This document shows, one piece after another, positions 42,706 through 57,100 of a DNA stretch of 64,000 nucleotides. Source of the DNA: Physella acuta (taxonomy: Eukaryota; Mollusca; Gastropoda; Physidae); contig NW_026731909.1 of the NCBI RefSeq assembly GCF_028476545.1, forward strand, positions 80,001 to 144,000, read 5' to 3'. Within the stretch, counting starts at the first letter, position 1, and the number at the start of each line of letters is the position of its first letter. Under the pieces are notes generated by a model. It was given only the letters and a program-made list of their open reading frames with translations. It had not been told where the DNA came from and ran no database searches. A program made the position numbers and the translations under genes.

Positions 42706-45700
42706 ATGTTCTTTCAAATCACAAGTGTATACGTTTTGCTGAACTGTTTCATTAGACACAACGAGGCTGTTTTACCAATTGTGGTCAATACATGGCCTTT
42801 TGTAAATGCAACCACAGCAGGTAGTATACTCTAGTCGTATTAACATAACATAATAGATTGTCCCGAGCTAAAACTTACCGCCCAGTAATAATATTAATAC
42901 CCAGCGCTCCGAGATTCCTACTCTCAAACTCGAGTCAAACTCTGGTTTTCAGTCCATTCACAAACATAGTTTTTTTTTTTTTTGTTTTAGTATTTAGTAA
43001 ACAGTAAGGTTACTTCAACTGTCTGCCAGTGTCTAGCGTCTGGGCTACCTAGCTACTTTTAGCTAGACAGGTAACGGCTAACTCTTACTTTGTAACTGAC
43101 TGGGTGTAGAATAGTGTGGTAGATCTACTCATTCATACTTCATACTGTGTGAGTGTAGTCTAGCTAGTGTAGTAATGTTTGTAGTAGTAGTTTGTAGAAA
43201 AATATTTAATGTTTAAATGTAGGGTAAAGCTCCATTTTAGCGTATTTTATAATAAAATATGCCCAACCAGCGGTGTACGCGAAGTGGCGAATAAAATACG
43301 CTAAAATTGTGTAAAATGGAGTTTTACTGAAATGTAGTGTGTGTGACACTCACATTGAGGTACTCAGTAAGGCCCAGGTTATTTACTAATTTAGGAAAAT
43401 ATTAAATAATTTTAATTAAATAAAGTGAGTCAGCTGACTACATTTAATGACTTATGCATCATGCTGAGGTCACAGAAACAGGTAGTCTCTAAACTCTAGA
43501 AACTACTAAAAAACTACTTAATTTGCCCCATGGAGTGCCATATTGAACTGGTGTAAGGCATAAAGAGAAAACTCCAAAATCAAAGAAATGCTAGTTTGGA
43601 GATTGTTATTGGATGGGCAAAAGCTATTGAAGCAAATCCAGAAAGAAAAGCAGGCTGAACTCAATAGACCCTAAAGTGCTTAACATTAGATGTAGACACG
43701 TAATTGGCCTACTTAATTATGTAGGAGAAATTAAAATTACAAACAGGAAAGAAATAAGGGGTTAGCATTTGTGCCCTCTGTCCAGCCACATGTCATTTGT
43801 GCTATATTAGTATTCCCTGCTCAGGAACTAATTTTTATTATGGTTAGATCTTATAAACTGACAAAGGTTATTTTATTAGAAATTATTTGAATGAGTGAAG
43901 AGAAAGAAAACACCTGTTTCTAATTCTATTTTTAAGCATGGAATGCCCTAGCCAAAGGTCTCAGTGCTGAAGAAAGCCTAGTTATTGGCTGCACAGCATG
44001 TGAAGTTCTGCAATGTGATGGTACAGTAGGGTATGGAGGAAGCCCAGATGAATCAGGGGAGACAACTCTTGATGCTATGATAATGGATGGGTAATCTTAT
44101 ATAGACTTTTTTTTTAAGTCATTAATCATTATGGTGAGTCATACAAATGAAGAAAAATTATGCAAAATATTTTAATTTGAATTAACAAGGGCTACATATG
44201 CTGTTGGTGCAGTTGGGGATTTAAGGCGTGTAAAAAATGCTATTGGCGTAGCACAAGCTGTAATGCATTATACGGAACATACTTTCCTGGCGGGAGAATC
44301 AGGTAAGTGCATATCCTTTTTAAGGTTTTGTAGCTGAGGTTTAGTTACATTTTGTCTAGGTATTAAGTTTATAGAATGTCTGAAATATCACAATCTGTTA
44401 CACTTTCAGTTTGAAATATAAGAACTAATAAACTTTTTTGTGTGCATGTACTGTAAACAAAACTTAATTAAATCATTTTAAATAATTCCTCTATTGATTC
44501 ACATTTTTTGTAACCTAGATCTACAAATATCCACTTATTTTATTTGTGTATTTAGCTACAAAATTTGCCATTGAGATGGGGTTTAAAGAAGAATCTCTGG
44601 CAACAAACAAATCACAATCAATGTATACTTCATGGAAGCTGAATAAATGTCAACCAAATTTTAGGCAGGTAATAATAATTAGTAAACTTTATAGCCAAAA
44701 AATTTAAGGTGAAAATATAGTTAGAATAATATGGCATATTGAAGCTTTCTTAATTTAGTTGATTACTTTATATAAAAACCCATATTTAATATTACAACTT
44801 GTTTTTACTAATGGCAAAAGTTCTGTCATCATTCAGCTTTTGCATTATGTATAATGCCACCTAATAATGCAATTAATAATGCCAACATTATTCATATTGT
44901 TTAAACTCTAAGTGTTGTATATTTTCCTGTCCTTTCAGAATGTCATGCCCGATCCCAAATCTAGCTGTGGACCATATTCTCCTATACGATACAGAACATC
45001 ACCAAAAGAAAAATACCAGTACTCTAGAAAGCCACATAAAGAAATAGATACAAATAACCATGACACAATTGGAATGGTAGTGATTGACAAACACGGGCAT
45101 GTGTGGGCTGGAACATCAACCAATGGAGCCAATCATAAAATTCCTGGGTCAGTGTGCTCTATTTTTATCTACCTACTTTGTTAACATTCCAAAAAACACA
45201 TCAGTAATAGAAATCAAAAGAAGTTAAACATATAATTCAATGGTTAAAACAAATCTGTATAATGATAGCAGTTCTCCATGTCTTTTAATATGTAGTACCA
45301 TAGTTGATTAGCATCCATCTAATCTGGGGGAACTTTGGAACATACTTGTACACTCTACTGTTAAACTAAATATTTGTATAATTTATTTTGTGATTAGAAC
45401 AATTTAGTTGGAAAATCAGTTTCATCACTTTTATTCAACTATATAATCTTTTAAATTTATTTAATTTTATGAATATAAAAATAACATGTATAGATTTTTC
45501 CAATAAAAAGAGGGTGGTGTTAAAAATATTTGATTATCAAAATAAAGTCAACCAGTTTTCATGGTAAATAATAAATTGTATTATACAATTTTTTTAACCA
45601 AAGTTTATTTAAAATGACATTCAAATTATTTTTTTTCTTAGAAGGATAGGTGATTCCCCCATAATGGGATCTGGAGCTTATGCCAGCAATCTGGGTGGAG

Positions 45701-46654
45701 GTGCAGCTGGGACTGGTGATGGAGACATTATGATGAGATTTTTACCAAGGTATTTCATTTTGTTTGTTTATTTAATCACATTAGTACTTATATTCAATAT
45801 ACTGTTATGAATGCCTGGTAATTGGCCTAGGTTGACCAGAATGGGAGAGGAAACAAAGACCTTCTACCTGGTTACTAATTTGGTCAGATAAGCTAATGAA
45901 GGTCCAAGGACTATGGCAATATTGAAACTAGGCTAGATTGGTAGGAGAATACAAACAGGCTTGTTAGAGCTCTGCAAGTGAACAGTGAGAGTGTGGGTAT
46001 AGGCGGAGGCCAATATAGCAGGATGGGAATTAAGGTCTGATAGTGCTAGAGTGATAGGCAATGAAAGTGCATGACTTAACTATCGCTAGTGCATATTTCT
46101 TATTCTATTTTACTATTTATTTGGTGTAGGGTATTTTGATGGTGTGATTTTTTAAAAAATGTAATCAAATCTTTAAAAATAGCATGTTTTTAAATTCTTT
46201 TCTCTCCATGTTTATGACCATCATTTGATCTATACACCAATACCAACATTGTACATACAATGTATTGCATTTTAAGAAATCTGTATTTCTTTTATTGCTG
46301 AACTTTTCAGCTTCCGAGCTGTGATAGAAATGGAAAGAGGATTGTCTCCTGAAGAGGCAGCAAGGGTTGCTATGGCTCCTATTATACAGTTTTACCCAAG
46401 CTTTAGTGGGGCTCTTGTTGCTGTTAATACTTCAGGAAACCATGGTATGTGATTGATTGAGCCTAGTTTCAGTCAGTGTTATGGTACTTAATGATACTCA
46501 TTTTGGTTTAATTAATTTTAAATTGACTCACTTTTTTCTTCTTTTTATTTTGCAAGGTGCCTTTTGTCATGGGTTCCAAAACTTTGGTTACAGCATTGCT
46601 TCGCCAGAATTTAGTACTGTTCAAGTTATAAATATTGATTGTACACATTCATGA
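42706..46654 (+). CDS. AGA: N(4)-(beta-N-acetylglucosaminyl)-L-asparaginase (aspartylglucosaminidase), complete
   Basis: Eight exons join in phase: 42706-42820, 43937-44090, 44190-44302, 44556-44668, 44939-45147, 45642-45749, 46311-46444 and 46557-46654, giving 347 residues (human AGA is 346). The lysosomal enzyme cleaves the GlcNAc-Asn bond of degraded glycoproteins. It is an Ntn hydrolase made as a precursor that cuts itself before a catalytic Thr. Here the autocleavage motif HDTIGMVV puts that Thr near residue 208. The N-terminus has a short hydrophobic signal-like segment ([10 protein letters not shown]), then [14 protein letters not shown], the usual start of the mature alpha chain. Other family blocks are [60 protein letters not shown] and the C-terminal Cys-containing end. 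The first exon has no long open frame of its own and was found by matching the conserved NTWPF block and the A-A-W splice junction. An ATTAAA near 46726 may serve as poly(A) signal. Confidence 0.95.
43223..43330. repeat. Palindromic MITE in AGA intron 1
   Basis: GTAAAGCTCCATTTTAGCGT at the left and its inverted counterpart GTAAAACTCCATTTTACAC...TTTTAGCGTATTTTATTC at the right form a 108-bp palindrome with a small indel and a short GC-richer loop. Confidence 0.75.
43435..43760 (+). repeat. SINE family 1 fragment followed by SINE family 2 body
   Basis: GCTGAGGTCACAGAAACAGG and TGCCCCATGGA are family 1 body remnants. TTGGATGGGCAAAAGCTATT and AATCCAGAAAGAAAAGCAGG match family 2 at 62.4 kb. It lies in AGA intron 1. 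Confidence 0.65.
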
Positions 46655-46699
46655 TTAGAATATTTATTATTCATAAACTAAAAATTTTATATTGTACTT

Positions 46700-48190
46700 G
46701 TAATTTGCCTTTGAAAAGAGTTGTTATTAAATATATTTTTTTAATGCTTTCTGTTGTTGTTTTATTTTTGGATTTTATACATACTTCAGGGTTGGGGATC
46801 AGATGCCTGAAATAAACTGCTGAAGTCTACACAGATAAGAAAACACACAAATAATTATTGGAAAAATAGGCCAAATATAATTTATTAGTTTAAATAATAA
46901 TTGTAGGCTTTGTTGTTTAAAAAAAAATTTTTTGACACACTTCTGTATTGCAATAGTTGTTTGGTGATATTGTGGGTAAGGAACAAACAGTTGAATAGAC
47001 ACACATCTCTATCTTCATAACAAACCACTATTTGAAAACAATTGGTCTAAACATAGTCCAGAAGACACTTTTACATTTAAAATAATGTTGGAAATTAAGT
47101 TTTCCCCCATAAATTTCACATTTTGAAAAAAGTCCTTATCTTCCTAAATTGCAATAAAAAAATTGACCAACATAGTTGACAGATCTCAGCTATTATTTTA
47201 AATGCTGTTTACGAAAGACACATTTACCTACTTTTTCTTTAGACATGGTTCTCATCATAAGTTGAATTGTATTAGAGTCCTGCATCTTTGGTAGTCTATT
47301 AGATTTTTAAAAAATTAAGATAACCACTTGAACTCTTTAAACATCTTTTTGATTAGACTACACTCTTGACGCCACATTCGTAAGGGGTAGAAGGGTCAAA
47401 TGGTGTGATGTCACACTTTTGTATTATAAAAAAGCAATGTTATTTAGAAAAATTTAAATAAATTGTTATAGAAATTGATTAAAATACTCTACGTTGACAG
47501 AGGTCAGAAAAGATTTTAAAAGAATATCGATGTTTTAAGAAAAAAAACAGCATTTTTGAAGTGGGGGGGGGGGGGGCGCTGTGGTGCGACGTCATTTGGG
47601 TGGGGGGGGGGGGGGGTGAGCGGGCTAGCTTTTGTGGGGGAGGGGAGGGGGGGGAGGTAAAATTCACAAAAGAAGCCTAACGTAATTTATGGATAACACC
47701 TTAGAACATTTGCCTTTTATTTTCTTAATTAAATATCATTTTTCAAATGGTTGGAAGAGTAAATTAATAGTTAATTTCGTAGTTGCGTCTCTAACGAATG
47801 ATTTTCGAGTCATAGATGGATGTTGTTTTTGTTTTTTAATTTTAGTTCACATAATATGAAGGTTGGTTGTTTATGGAATTAATGTAATATGGCTTGAACT
47901 ATAGGTAAAATCCGTTCAATGTAATTAAATGAAATGTTCGGTAAATAAATAGAATTTATTTAATAGTTTCTCCCTGTGTTTTACTTCTTACATTTTGAAG
48001 ACAGAAATAGCCCATCGGAAGTGAACGATTAAGCGTCCCTAGTAATCCAAGGGAGATAATAATTGCTTTAGAATTTAGATTTGCACAACAACTAGAGTGT
48101 CAGTTGTAAAATATGTTGTCTGCACTGTATTTACATTGTAAAAAAATATCAACGCAATGAGTTTTTAATTTTAAACTAACCGTACAGACA
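46700..48190. other. AGA-CCDC158 intergenic region with G-tracts
   Basis: It contains the AGA 3'UTR and then AT-rich sequence. Three plus-strand G-tracts of 8-14 bases lie at 47563-47656 in a GGGGTGAGCGGGC-type context. No gene was recognised. The last 200 bp should hold the CCDC158-like promoter, but no element stands out. Confidence 0.45.
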
Positions 48191-48193
48191 TAA

Positions 48194-51100
48194 ATGGCAT
48201 CCCCTTTTGAATCGGCACCCCATACCGATCATCAACATGATAGTGATTTGGCGTCCTCGAGCTCTGTGACCGTAACAAGTAAAAATGGCGGTCAACATAC
48301 CGATTTACAGAGTGATTTATCGCAAAACCCTAGTCACTCATATGACAGGAGAACACCCTCTTCTGATGAAATAAAAAGACCATCATCTGTAGACTTTGCA
48401 GAGCAAATTCGGCGCCTTGAAATAGAAGGTAACAAGCTTCGTGCAGCCACCATTTCTAATTTAGGTAAGTCAAGAAAGAATGAGAATGTCCAGACAATTT
48501 TTTTTTTTATTTTAGGTTTTTGGTTTAGATTTTATAGATCTAGTATTTAGCCTATATTAGAGTTGATTAGAAGATAATAAACCGTCTAGGCCTAATACTT
48601 TTTAGTTAGGCTTCTAAGTCGGCCTAAGGCCCTAAGGGAAGATTAAATGTTCAATTTTTTTTTGTTGTAAGCATCTGGCTTTTAAGGCCTAACTAATTTA
48701 AACATTTTTATTGAATTAGGCTAAATTATTTATTTAAATTGACCAATTTATATCTATTCATCAATAACTAACTTTAACATCACTGACATTAGTTATTTTT
48801 TAATTTGAAACAAAATAAAGCTTACACATAATACTCTCTCTTCAAGTCTTTTAAAATAAATCTGTTTAGATATAAGGTTAACATGTCAATAGATAATCTT
48901 ATTAATTTTTTGTATTTATAGGTTCACATAATGGATTCAGCATGGACAACAGTTTTGAGGTATTTATTAGTATTTAACCATGCAAAACAAATAATGTGGT
49001 CTCCACTTTAACCCCTACTCAGTATATAGGCTTCTACTTAGTGCAATATTGAATTCAGAAACAAATTATAGGTCTGACTCCTGTTTAATCCACTACACAA
49101 AAAAGTATTTTAAAAATATATTTCCCTCTACAGAGAGAGCTAACATGGCTATGCTTAAATCTGAAAAAGATAAAATCCAATTAATCCCTTAAACCCTTAA
49201 TCCTTGATAGGGTCATTGGGATCCCACAGATTGGTTGGTGTACCTAGGGCTAATTGTGGCATGGTAGTGCCTTGCTTAAAAAGAATCTATTAAGTTTCAC
49301 CTTTTATTTTTAATATATAGGCCTTATACACTTTGTCTTCATGTCTAATCTATAGGTACCAAAGGTAAATTCTTACAGTTATGGTAATCTATCTGCCCTA
49401 GTGGATTTCTCAGCTGATCAGAAGTGTATTGCAGATCTTAGGTGAGTTTAGATGGTTTTTATCAATTAAATATTATTGGCATTGCATATATAACCATTAG
49501 TATTATGGCTCAGATGATTGTTAGTTTTAACATTTGTTATCGATACAAGCCATATGAATAAGTTGGTATGATTAACCAACAGATAATGTCAAAGCTTGGT
49601 TTTTTTTTTATTTTAAGAAAGATAAGGTATCTATATTTAAAATAAAGATCCTTTACTAACATTGTCATTGAGTTATTATACTTTATCACTAATTTCATCA
49701 TTTCCTTGTGGAAAGTCACGCAAGTACTGTTTTCCATTGTGTAAGCCTGGTCCATTTTTCCTACAGCTGCTTTTGCTTCACTTACAACTGATCCTACTTC
49801 TTTCATATACTGTATTGTGAATAATAACTGGCTGTAAAGTTATAAAAAACAATTGTATAGGATACAGCTAGAAAACCAAAGAAAAGAAACAGAGAGACTC
49901 CAAAGACAACTGTTAGGGGATAACTCTGGCTTCCGTCCCATGACTGCTCCTGTCTACTCTAATACTGCCAATGGAACATTAACAAGCCACTTCAGCCAAT
50001 TTTCTAACAGCCCTGGAAAGTCAGCATTTTCAACAATACCCAGTGGTGAACTGGTCCAGGCTCTTACCAGGAGGAATTTTGACAGTCAGCCTCCGTGAGA
50101 AATTTAAAAATTTAGTATTGTTGTAAATCGTGTTTTGTTAAATAACATATTTTAAGTCTTTTATTTTAACAAATTAATAAATACACAGTCAACAGATTAT
50201 TTTTATTAATACTTGTCACATTTTAATTTGAGTGTTAACAATTTGAATAACAGATGTTAGTTTCATCAAGGAAATTTTAAAATATGCACTCGTACATTAA
50301 CACTTATTGTTATAAAATCTGGTAGTTGTTTTCTTTGGTAAATTTTTAACAACTGATGACAAACAAAAATAATTGTCTCATTGCCAGGCCACACCTTGAG
50401 AGTTTATTAAAAGATTCTCAGAGCCAAGTAAATGAACTAAAGAAGAAACTACAGGAGGTATGCATAAAAAATTTCCTACTAAATTTTTCCATGTAAAATA
50501 GGGAATTGCTAACAGATTTAATCATTTAAATAAAGTAGGTCTTTATTTAAGACTGCGTCAATTTGTTTGTTGAGCTGCTTCATAGCATGTACTTTTCTTG
50601 CAGGTGACTGACTCATCAGATCAGGAAAAGAGACATTTCCGTACCACACTGGAAGAGCTTAAAACAAAATTGCATGATACCATTGTCAACAGAGATGCTG
50701 TGCTTGATTTAAGGTCAGCCATCAAGTATAGAGTTTAAAAAATCATGATTTTTTTCTAGGATTAAGAACAAATATAAATGATTCTTTACAGTTGTAACTA
50801 TATTTATTTTCAATGATTAGATTAGATCAATAAAAATAACAGTAGAATTTTTTTATCTATTATTCTTTTTTGGCAAAAACAAATTGAAAATAAGTTAAAT
50901 ACATAAGATTTTTGTGCTCTAACTTGACGCTATATATCTAACAGAAGCTCTACTGATGTTATTGTTTAGATCAACATCTTTATCAGGCCAAATAAAACTC
51001 CCCTTGTTGTTCTTGCAGACAAAAAGAATCCAACACACAGGAGATGTTGATCCATAAACTTCAGGCTGCCGTAACTCAGCTGCAGGATCAATGTCGCACA

Positions 51101-54100
51101 CATGAAGAGGTTTTGTTTCTTATTAGGATTAGGATTAGGATTAATTAGTTACAATTTTTACTTTTTTCATTAATCTGCAAAGAAAATTATTAACTACAAC
51201 TTTCAAGGTTGAATTCTTTATGCTTGCACCACATGTAAATTTTAGAAATGAAAAAAAAAATTATTTTTATAATAATTTTTTTTTGTATAGTTTATTATTA
51301 TTTTATAAATATTCTTTATTCTGTATTGTTTAACAACCAAACTTGAAGTCTCTATAGCTGAACTACACCAACATATTAAATTTAATGTTGAGGTCTTCAA
51401 TAAAGAATTTTCTGATAATAAACTTAATAGTACTGGACCATGCATTCGACAGATTAGATGACCTGTACTATGAAAGATATAACAATTATTTGTAAATTCT
51501 GTCTACAGGCTCTTTCATCAGCCTCTAAGAAGTTTGAGTCTTGCCATCAATCCAACTACATCAATGAAACTGCTTTAACACAAATTCGGAGTATCCTGAT
51601 GGACAGAGAGAAAAGACAGGGGCGCTTGTATTTTGAAGCTGATCCAGTCAGTGGACAGAGCATCAACATGTTGGTCCACACACTGGAGAGATGTTTGCAG
51701 GATCTGGACCATGATATTACCCTCAAGTCTTTTAAAATAACTGAGGTACTTTATACTGATTATAGTGTATGTATTGTATTAGACCAGGGGTCTCCAAACT
51801 GCGGGCCAGATGTGGCCCGCGAAGTCCTCTCATCTGGCCCACAGAGATCTTTTTGTCCAAGGAAAAATTGTTTGTTGGTGATGGCTGAGGATTTTGCCCA
51901 GAAAAATCAAAGACATGCCTGGAAGAAACTAGCCCCCGAACTGAAATTTGAGAGTTAATGCGGCCCTCGGACTGAAAAGTTTGGAGACCCCTGTATTAGA
52001 CCATAAAGTCTGTTAAAATACTGAGGTGTCCTATGCTGTTTGAGTCAGCATATTGAGTTTTTTTAAAAGTGAATCTGTATCGTGATGCAATATTTTCAAA
52101 ATTCACACATAAGATTTAATGGCTTGATAAATTCAACCTTTTTTCATTAGAAATTAATTACAAGAATTAAACTCAAAGAAATGTATGTGTTAAAAATATT
52201 TAAAACAATGTCACACTTATACTAATTAAACTTTTTACAATTTTTCTACTTTTCTAGCTAGAAGATGACTTGTCAGATATTAAAAAAAGTTTTTCTGAAA
52301 AAGAAAGAGCTCTAACTAAAGATGGGCAAGAAATGTAAGTAGCTCTTCACAGAGCTAAGTTTAAATTTGTGGAACCAAATTGTTCTCCCCATCTGTATCT
52401 TCATTATTTTATTATATTCTGTCTTAACTTGTAAATAAAATTGGTACTAAATGCCCTTGTAATAAAATTTTTAAATTGTGTCATCCAGCCTTGCAAGAAT
52501 TTATCATACTGTTGTTTTAATACTTTAACATCCCCTAAATAGTTCAATGCTTTTCAAAATTTATCAGAAAGTTGCCACAACATAAAACAATAGGTCTATA
52601 ACTTAAAATGGATGCTGTTTAATGTTTAAAACCTGGCTAAGAATCTACATTTTCCTTCTAAATTTGTCAAATGTTTATTTACAATGCACATTCAGGGTTG
52701 CCATGGTGACCAAAGAACAGGAGAGAAATTTAGCCATAGCAAATGAGAAAGCTGTTAATGCCATGCGCCAGATTGGAACACTGCAAGCCCAATTAGAAAA
52801 CACTGAGTAAGCAGCTTGTTTTCAAAACCCAGAAATTAATTATTTAGGTTTTTGTTTTCTTGAAATAAAAATTGATCATATTTTTACCATGTATTTAAAT
52901 GTAATGTATGTAAAGTATGTAGTAAACTGGATATGTCTTTTATATTGTCCAGATCAACCTACAAATATGAGATAAAAACTAAAGAGAGAGAAATCAAGGA
53001 GCTAGAAGAACAGCTGATTGATATGAAAACAGAGACGATGAAAACAGCAGCAATCTGGCAAGAGAAAGTAAGTCATACATTTGAGTAAATATTTAGGTAA
53101 TAATTTCTTTTAAAAATAATATTTGGTTAATAGTAGACTAATCATGGAATAACACTTTGAACTCAAAGGTAAATGATGAAATAATAATTTATGCTAATTG
53201 CTTTTTGACTTGATGTTCTTCTGCTTTTTCTAAATAATTTCAGCTTATTCAGTCAAAACAAAATGAAGTGTATATTGAAACAATGGTAATTAAAAACATG
53301 CCTCGTTTGTTACATTCCTTTGTTAAAACAAGCTGTAAACCTTTCTTTATTCAAAGAAAAGTTTTAAAAATTAATTCATTTCTAATCAGTTTTCTAATTG
53401 ATGTTTGATCCTGTTTTTTTATCTCTACAAAATGCAAAAACCTGCAGACACATGTTTTTTTTAAAAATAATTACAAAATGCAGTTTAGTTATAAGTTGAA
53501 ATTTATTTGTTGCATAAAGTATTGTTGATATTAAAAAAACTGGAGAGAAATGTTAAGACAAAAAAATTGAGTTCAATAAGTTCCTTGTTTTAACTGATAC
53601 TGCTTGACTCATACCATACATTACTCATTATTTAATGCCTTGTAACATATTACCCATATCTTATCTATATGTGTAAAAATACTTTTGTAAAGCATTTCTT
53701 ACTCATAAGACCTTTGTTTTATTTATAAACCATTAATTTATCGGTGCTGTAATAACATGTTTAATTTGCTTAAAGAAATTAAAATCAGGCAAGTATGAGT
53801 TTATCAATTATTTTGTCACATTTTGGAGACTGTAGTCAGTGGGGAGGGGGTGGTGCAGTAATAAGCTTAAAGCATGACATTTGACTAACCAGTGCTCAAG
53901 ACTGACCTGAAAAGATGAGATCAGCTTTAGGCTTGAGATATGTGTTGGCACTTAGTATTGTGGGTATCCTAGACTTGTGGGTACCTAGTCTTGTGGGTAC
54001 CTAGAATTGTGGGTACCTAGACTTGTGGGTACCTAGACTTGTGAGTACCTAGTTTTGTGGGTACTTAGTTTTGTGGGTACCGAGACTTGTGGGTACCTAG

Positions 54101-57100
54101 TCTTGTGGGTACCTAGACTTGTGGGTACCTAGACTTGTGGGTACCTAGTCTTGTGGGTACATAGTCTTGTGGGTACCTAGTCTTGTGGGTACCTAGACTT
54201 GTGGGTACCTAGACTTGTGGGTACCTAGTCTTCTCAGTACCTAGTCTTGTTGGTACTTAGTCTTGTGGGTACCTAGTCTTGTGGGTACCTAGTCTTGTGG
54301 GTACCTAGTCTTGTGGGTACCTAGTCTTGTGGGTACCAAGACTTGTGGGTACCTAGACTTGTGGGTACCTAGTCTTGTGGGTACATAGTCTTGTGGGTAC
54401 CTAGTCTTGTGGGTACCTAGACTTGTGGGTACCTAGACTTGTAGGTACCTAGACTTGTGGGTACCTAGACTTGTGGGTACCTAGTCTTCTCGGTACCTAG
54501 TCTTGTTGGTACTTAGTCTTGTGGGTACCTAGTCTTGTGGGTACCTAGACTTGTGGGTACCTAGACTTGTGGGTACCTAGTCTTGTGGGTACATAGTCTT
54601 GTGGGTACCTAGTCTTGTGGGTACCTAGACTTGTGGGTACCTAGACTTGTGGGTACCTAGTCTTCTCGGTACCTAGTCTTGTTGGTACTTAGTCTTGTGG
54701 GTACCTAATCTTATAAGCACCTATTTATGTGGGTAGCCATCTAGGTACCTAGTCTTATGGTTACTAGGTGCCTAGTCATGTTATGTGTTAAGGCAGCTGG
54801 GTTATTACATTCCCTAATACACCTTGACCAAAGAAACAGAAGAAGAACTCATTTAGCACAAGTTCATAAAGGGTTGCCTTACTTGTTCACATTTCAAAAT
54901 ACATAGTTACTCACTGATTCATTGTGCATCCAAATCTGGGCTGTTCTTTGCATGTTTTGTTTCACAACTAAGTTGTGTAAATGTGTTTTATAACCTACCT
55001 CATGCATTCCCCAAACAATAACAGTCCCTCCCCTATTTAAAAATACATAATGGGATTCAATGCTGTTGAGCCATGCAATTTTTTTTCCAATTAATAAAAC
55101 AAAAAAAACAAACACAGATTAAATGTTTTGCAATGTTTAGAAATATATTTTTCTTAACATGCGTAATAATTTTCAATAAACTGAAATCTAACTTTGTAGT
55201 CTTTTGGCTGTCTCATCATAGTGTCATTATAGCAGATTTAAAATAAAAACTCTGCCTTATAATAGAAAGGAAAGATGTTTATAGATGTTTATTAACTGTC
55301 TTGTCAGTTTTAATAGCTATGAGAAGAGTGTTTAATTTTAGTATTTAAAGATATTAGATTTGGTGCATGTTAAATTAACTGTACTGGTGTGTATGAAATA
55401 TGTGTGTGTATTCAAATAACAGTGCTTGAGCACAATTCACAATTTCTGTTTCTAATAAAGAGTGAAAAACCAGTTAAGTGTAAAATCCATAATTTTTAAT
55501 GTAAGTTTCACAACAAATCACCATGTTACTTTTATACTAATTTACTATGTGACAGTCAAAAATACCTGATACAATTTTTTTTTACAAAAAGTTGCTGTCA
55601 AATCTTTTATTTAAAACTTTTGGAATAATAAAACTTTAATATATTTTTTTTTATTTTTAAATTTTCTTTAAAAAAAATTAAAGGATTAAGTGTTATGATT
55701 GATTTAATTATCAATATTAGTATTAAAATAATTATAAACATAATTTTGTTTAATTCTGAATATAACTTTCATTAGTTATTTTTGTTTTCTATTTACAGAG
55801 GCAAGCTTTAGAGGCTTCACTAGATGAGGTGCAAAGGGAGTTAATAGAAACTAAAGCTGAGAAAAATGAGCTTTTGAGGTCTTTGACCACAATGGAGAAG
55901 AGAGCAGATAGTTTACAGGTTAGTTAGTCCTCCACATCAACCATGTAACCACAGAACCCTTAGTTGTAAGGTCAAAGGTGAGTGATGGACCTGGTGAACA
56001 ATCCTTATTTTAGCTGTCTAGTCTCAGGTTTGGTAACTTTGCTATAGAGTCCTTGCAAACACGTGACCTAAATCACGTGATACCTACGCTCGCCGCCACA
56101 GTGGTGTACATCAGACGTAAACACAATCAGCTGTTCGCCAGCGCTGGACGTGTTCACCAGCGCTGGACGTGTTCACCGTATGTAAAGAATCGCGCCGCGG
56201 AAAAGGAAAAATACGTTAAAAAACTTGAACTCTTAGGAATTGAAGATCCTTATACAGTTATTGACAGTTTCGTGGATAAAATAGATCTTAATATGTGGCC
56301 GAAATTTCTAAATAAAAATACTGTCAGTAATACCGTTTGCGTTTAGAGTTTAAGTAGACGAATCTGATCAAATGCAGTAATATATTATAGGTTATCTACT
56401 GTAGCAAACGTGAGACCACTTAACTCCTACAAAACCCACACTACAACGACTAATATAATCCATGGGTAATAACCAATCTGGGTAGCATGTTATACAATTT
56501 AAGACCCTTATAATCCAGCAGGGAAGTGATCAGACACATTAATACTGATGTGCAACCCTCATGATTTCCAGCCGCCACCTGTATCTAGCCCACAATAAAA
56601 CCAAAGAGGAGTCTGCCCTGCCCTCCCCTGAAAATGTCTCACCTCCGTGATACCCAGCCCCACAGAGATAGTATTTCTTACTTATATAATTTTGACCCTC
56701 AGGGCCCAGCAGGGAGAACAAAGGGGAAAATCCCACTGGTCTCCCCTCAACATTTCTCACCTCGGTGTCATGTTATGTCATTTATAGCACACATGGCTTA
56801 TCAGGGGAAAGCATTAAGGCATTAAGAATCTTAACTCTGGACAGCTACACACTAGTATACTAGCTACACACTAGGTGCCTACTGTAAACTACTAGACTGT
56901 AGGCCCTATGTACACCTGCAATTGTATCAATTGTAGACTGGGTCCATTGTTATTATTCTAAACCATCTCGCTTATAATGTTTCTAGCTTGATTTGTTTCT
57001 TTTATAAACAGTGGATTTAAAAAAAAAATTAGCCTAACCAAATAATAATAATGTGGTTATTTGTTGTTGGCTGGTATGATCTAGATTGTACTACTAGGCT

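Noticed and set aside
51746-51958. Extension of CCDC158-like exon 8 by 70 residues
   Set aside because: The extra frame reads through a GT donor into a family B MITE with perfect target duplications.
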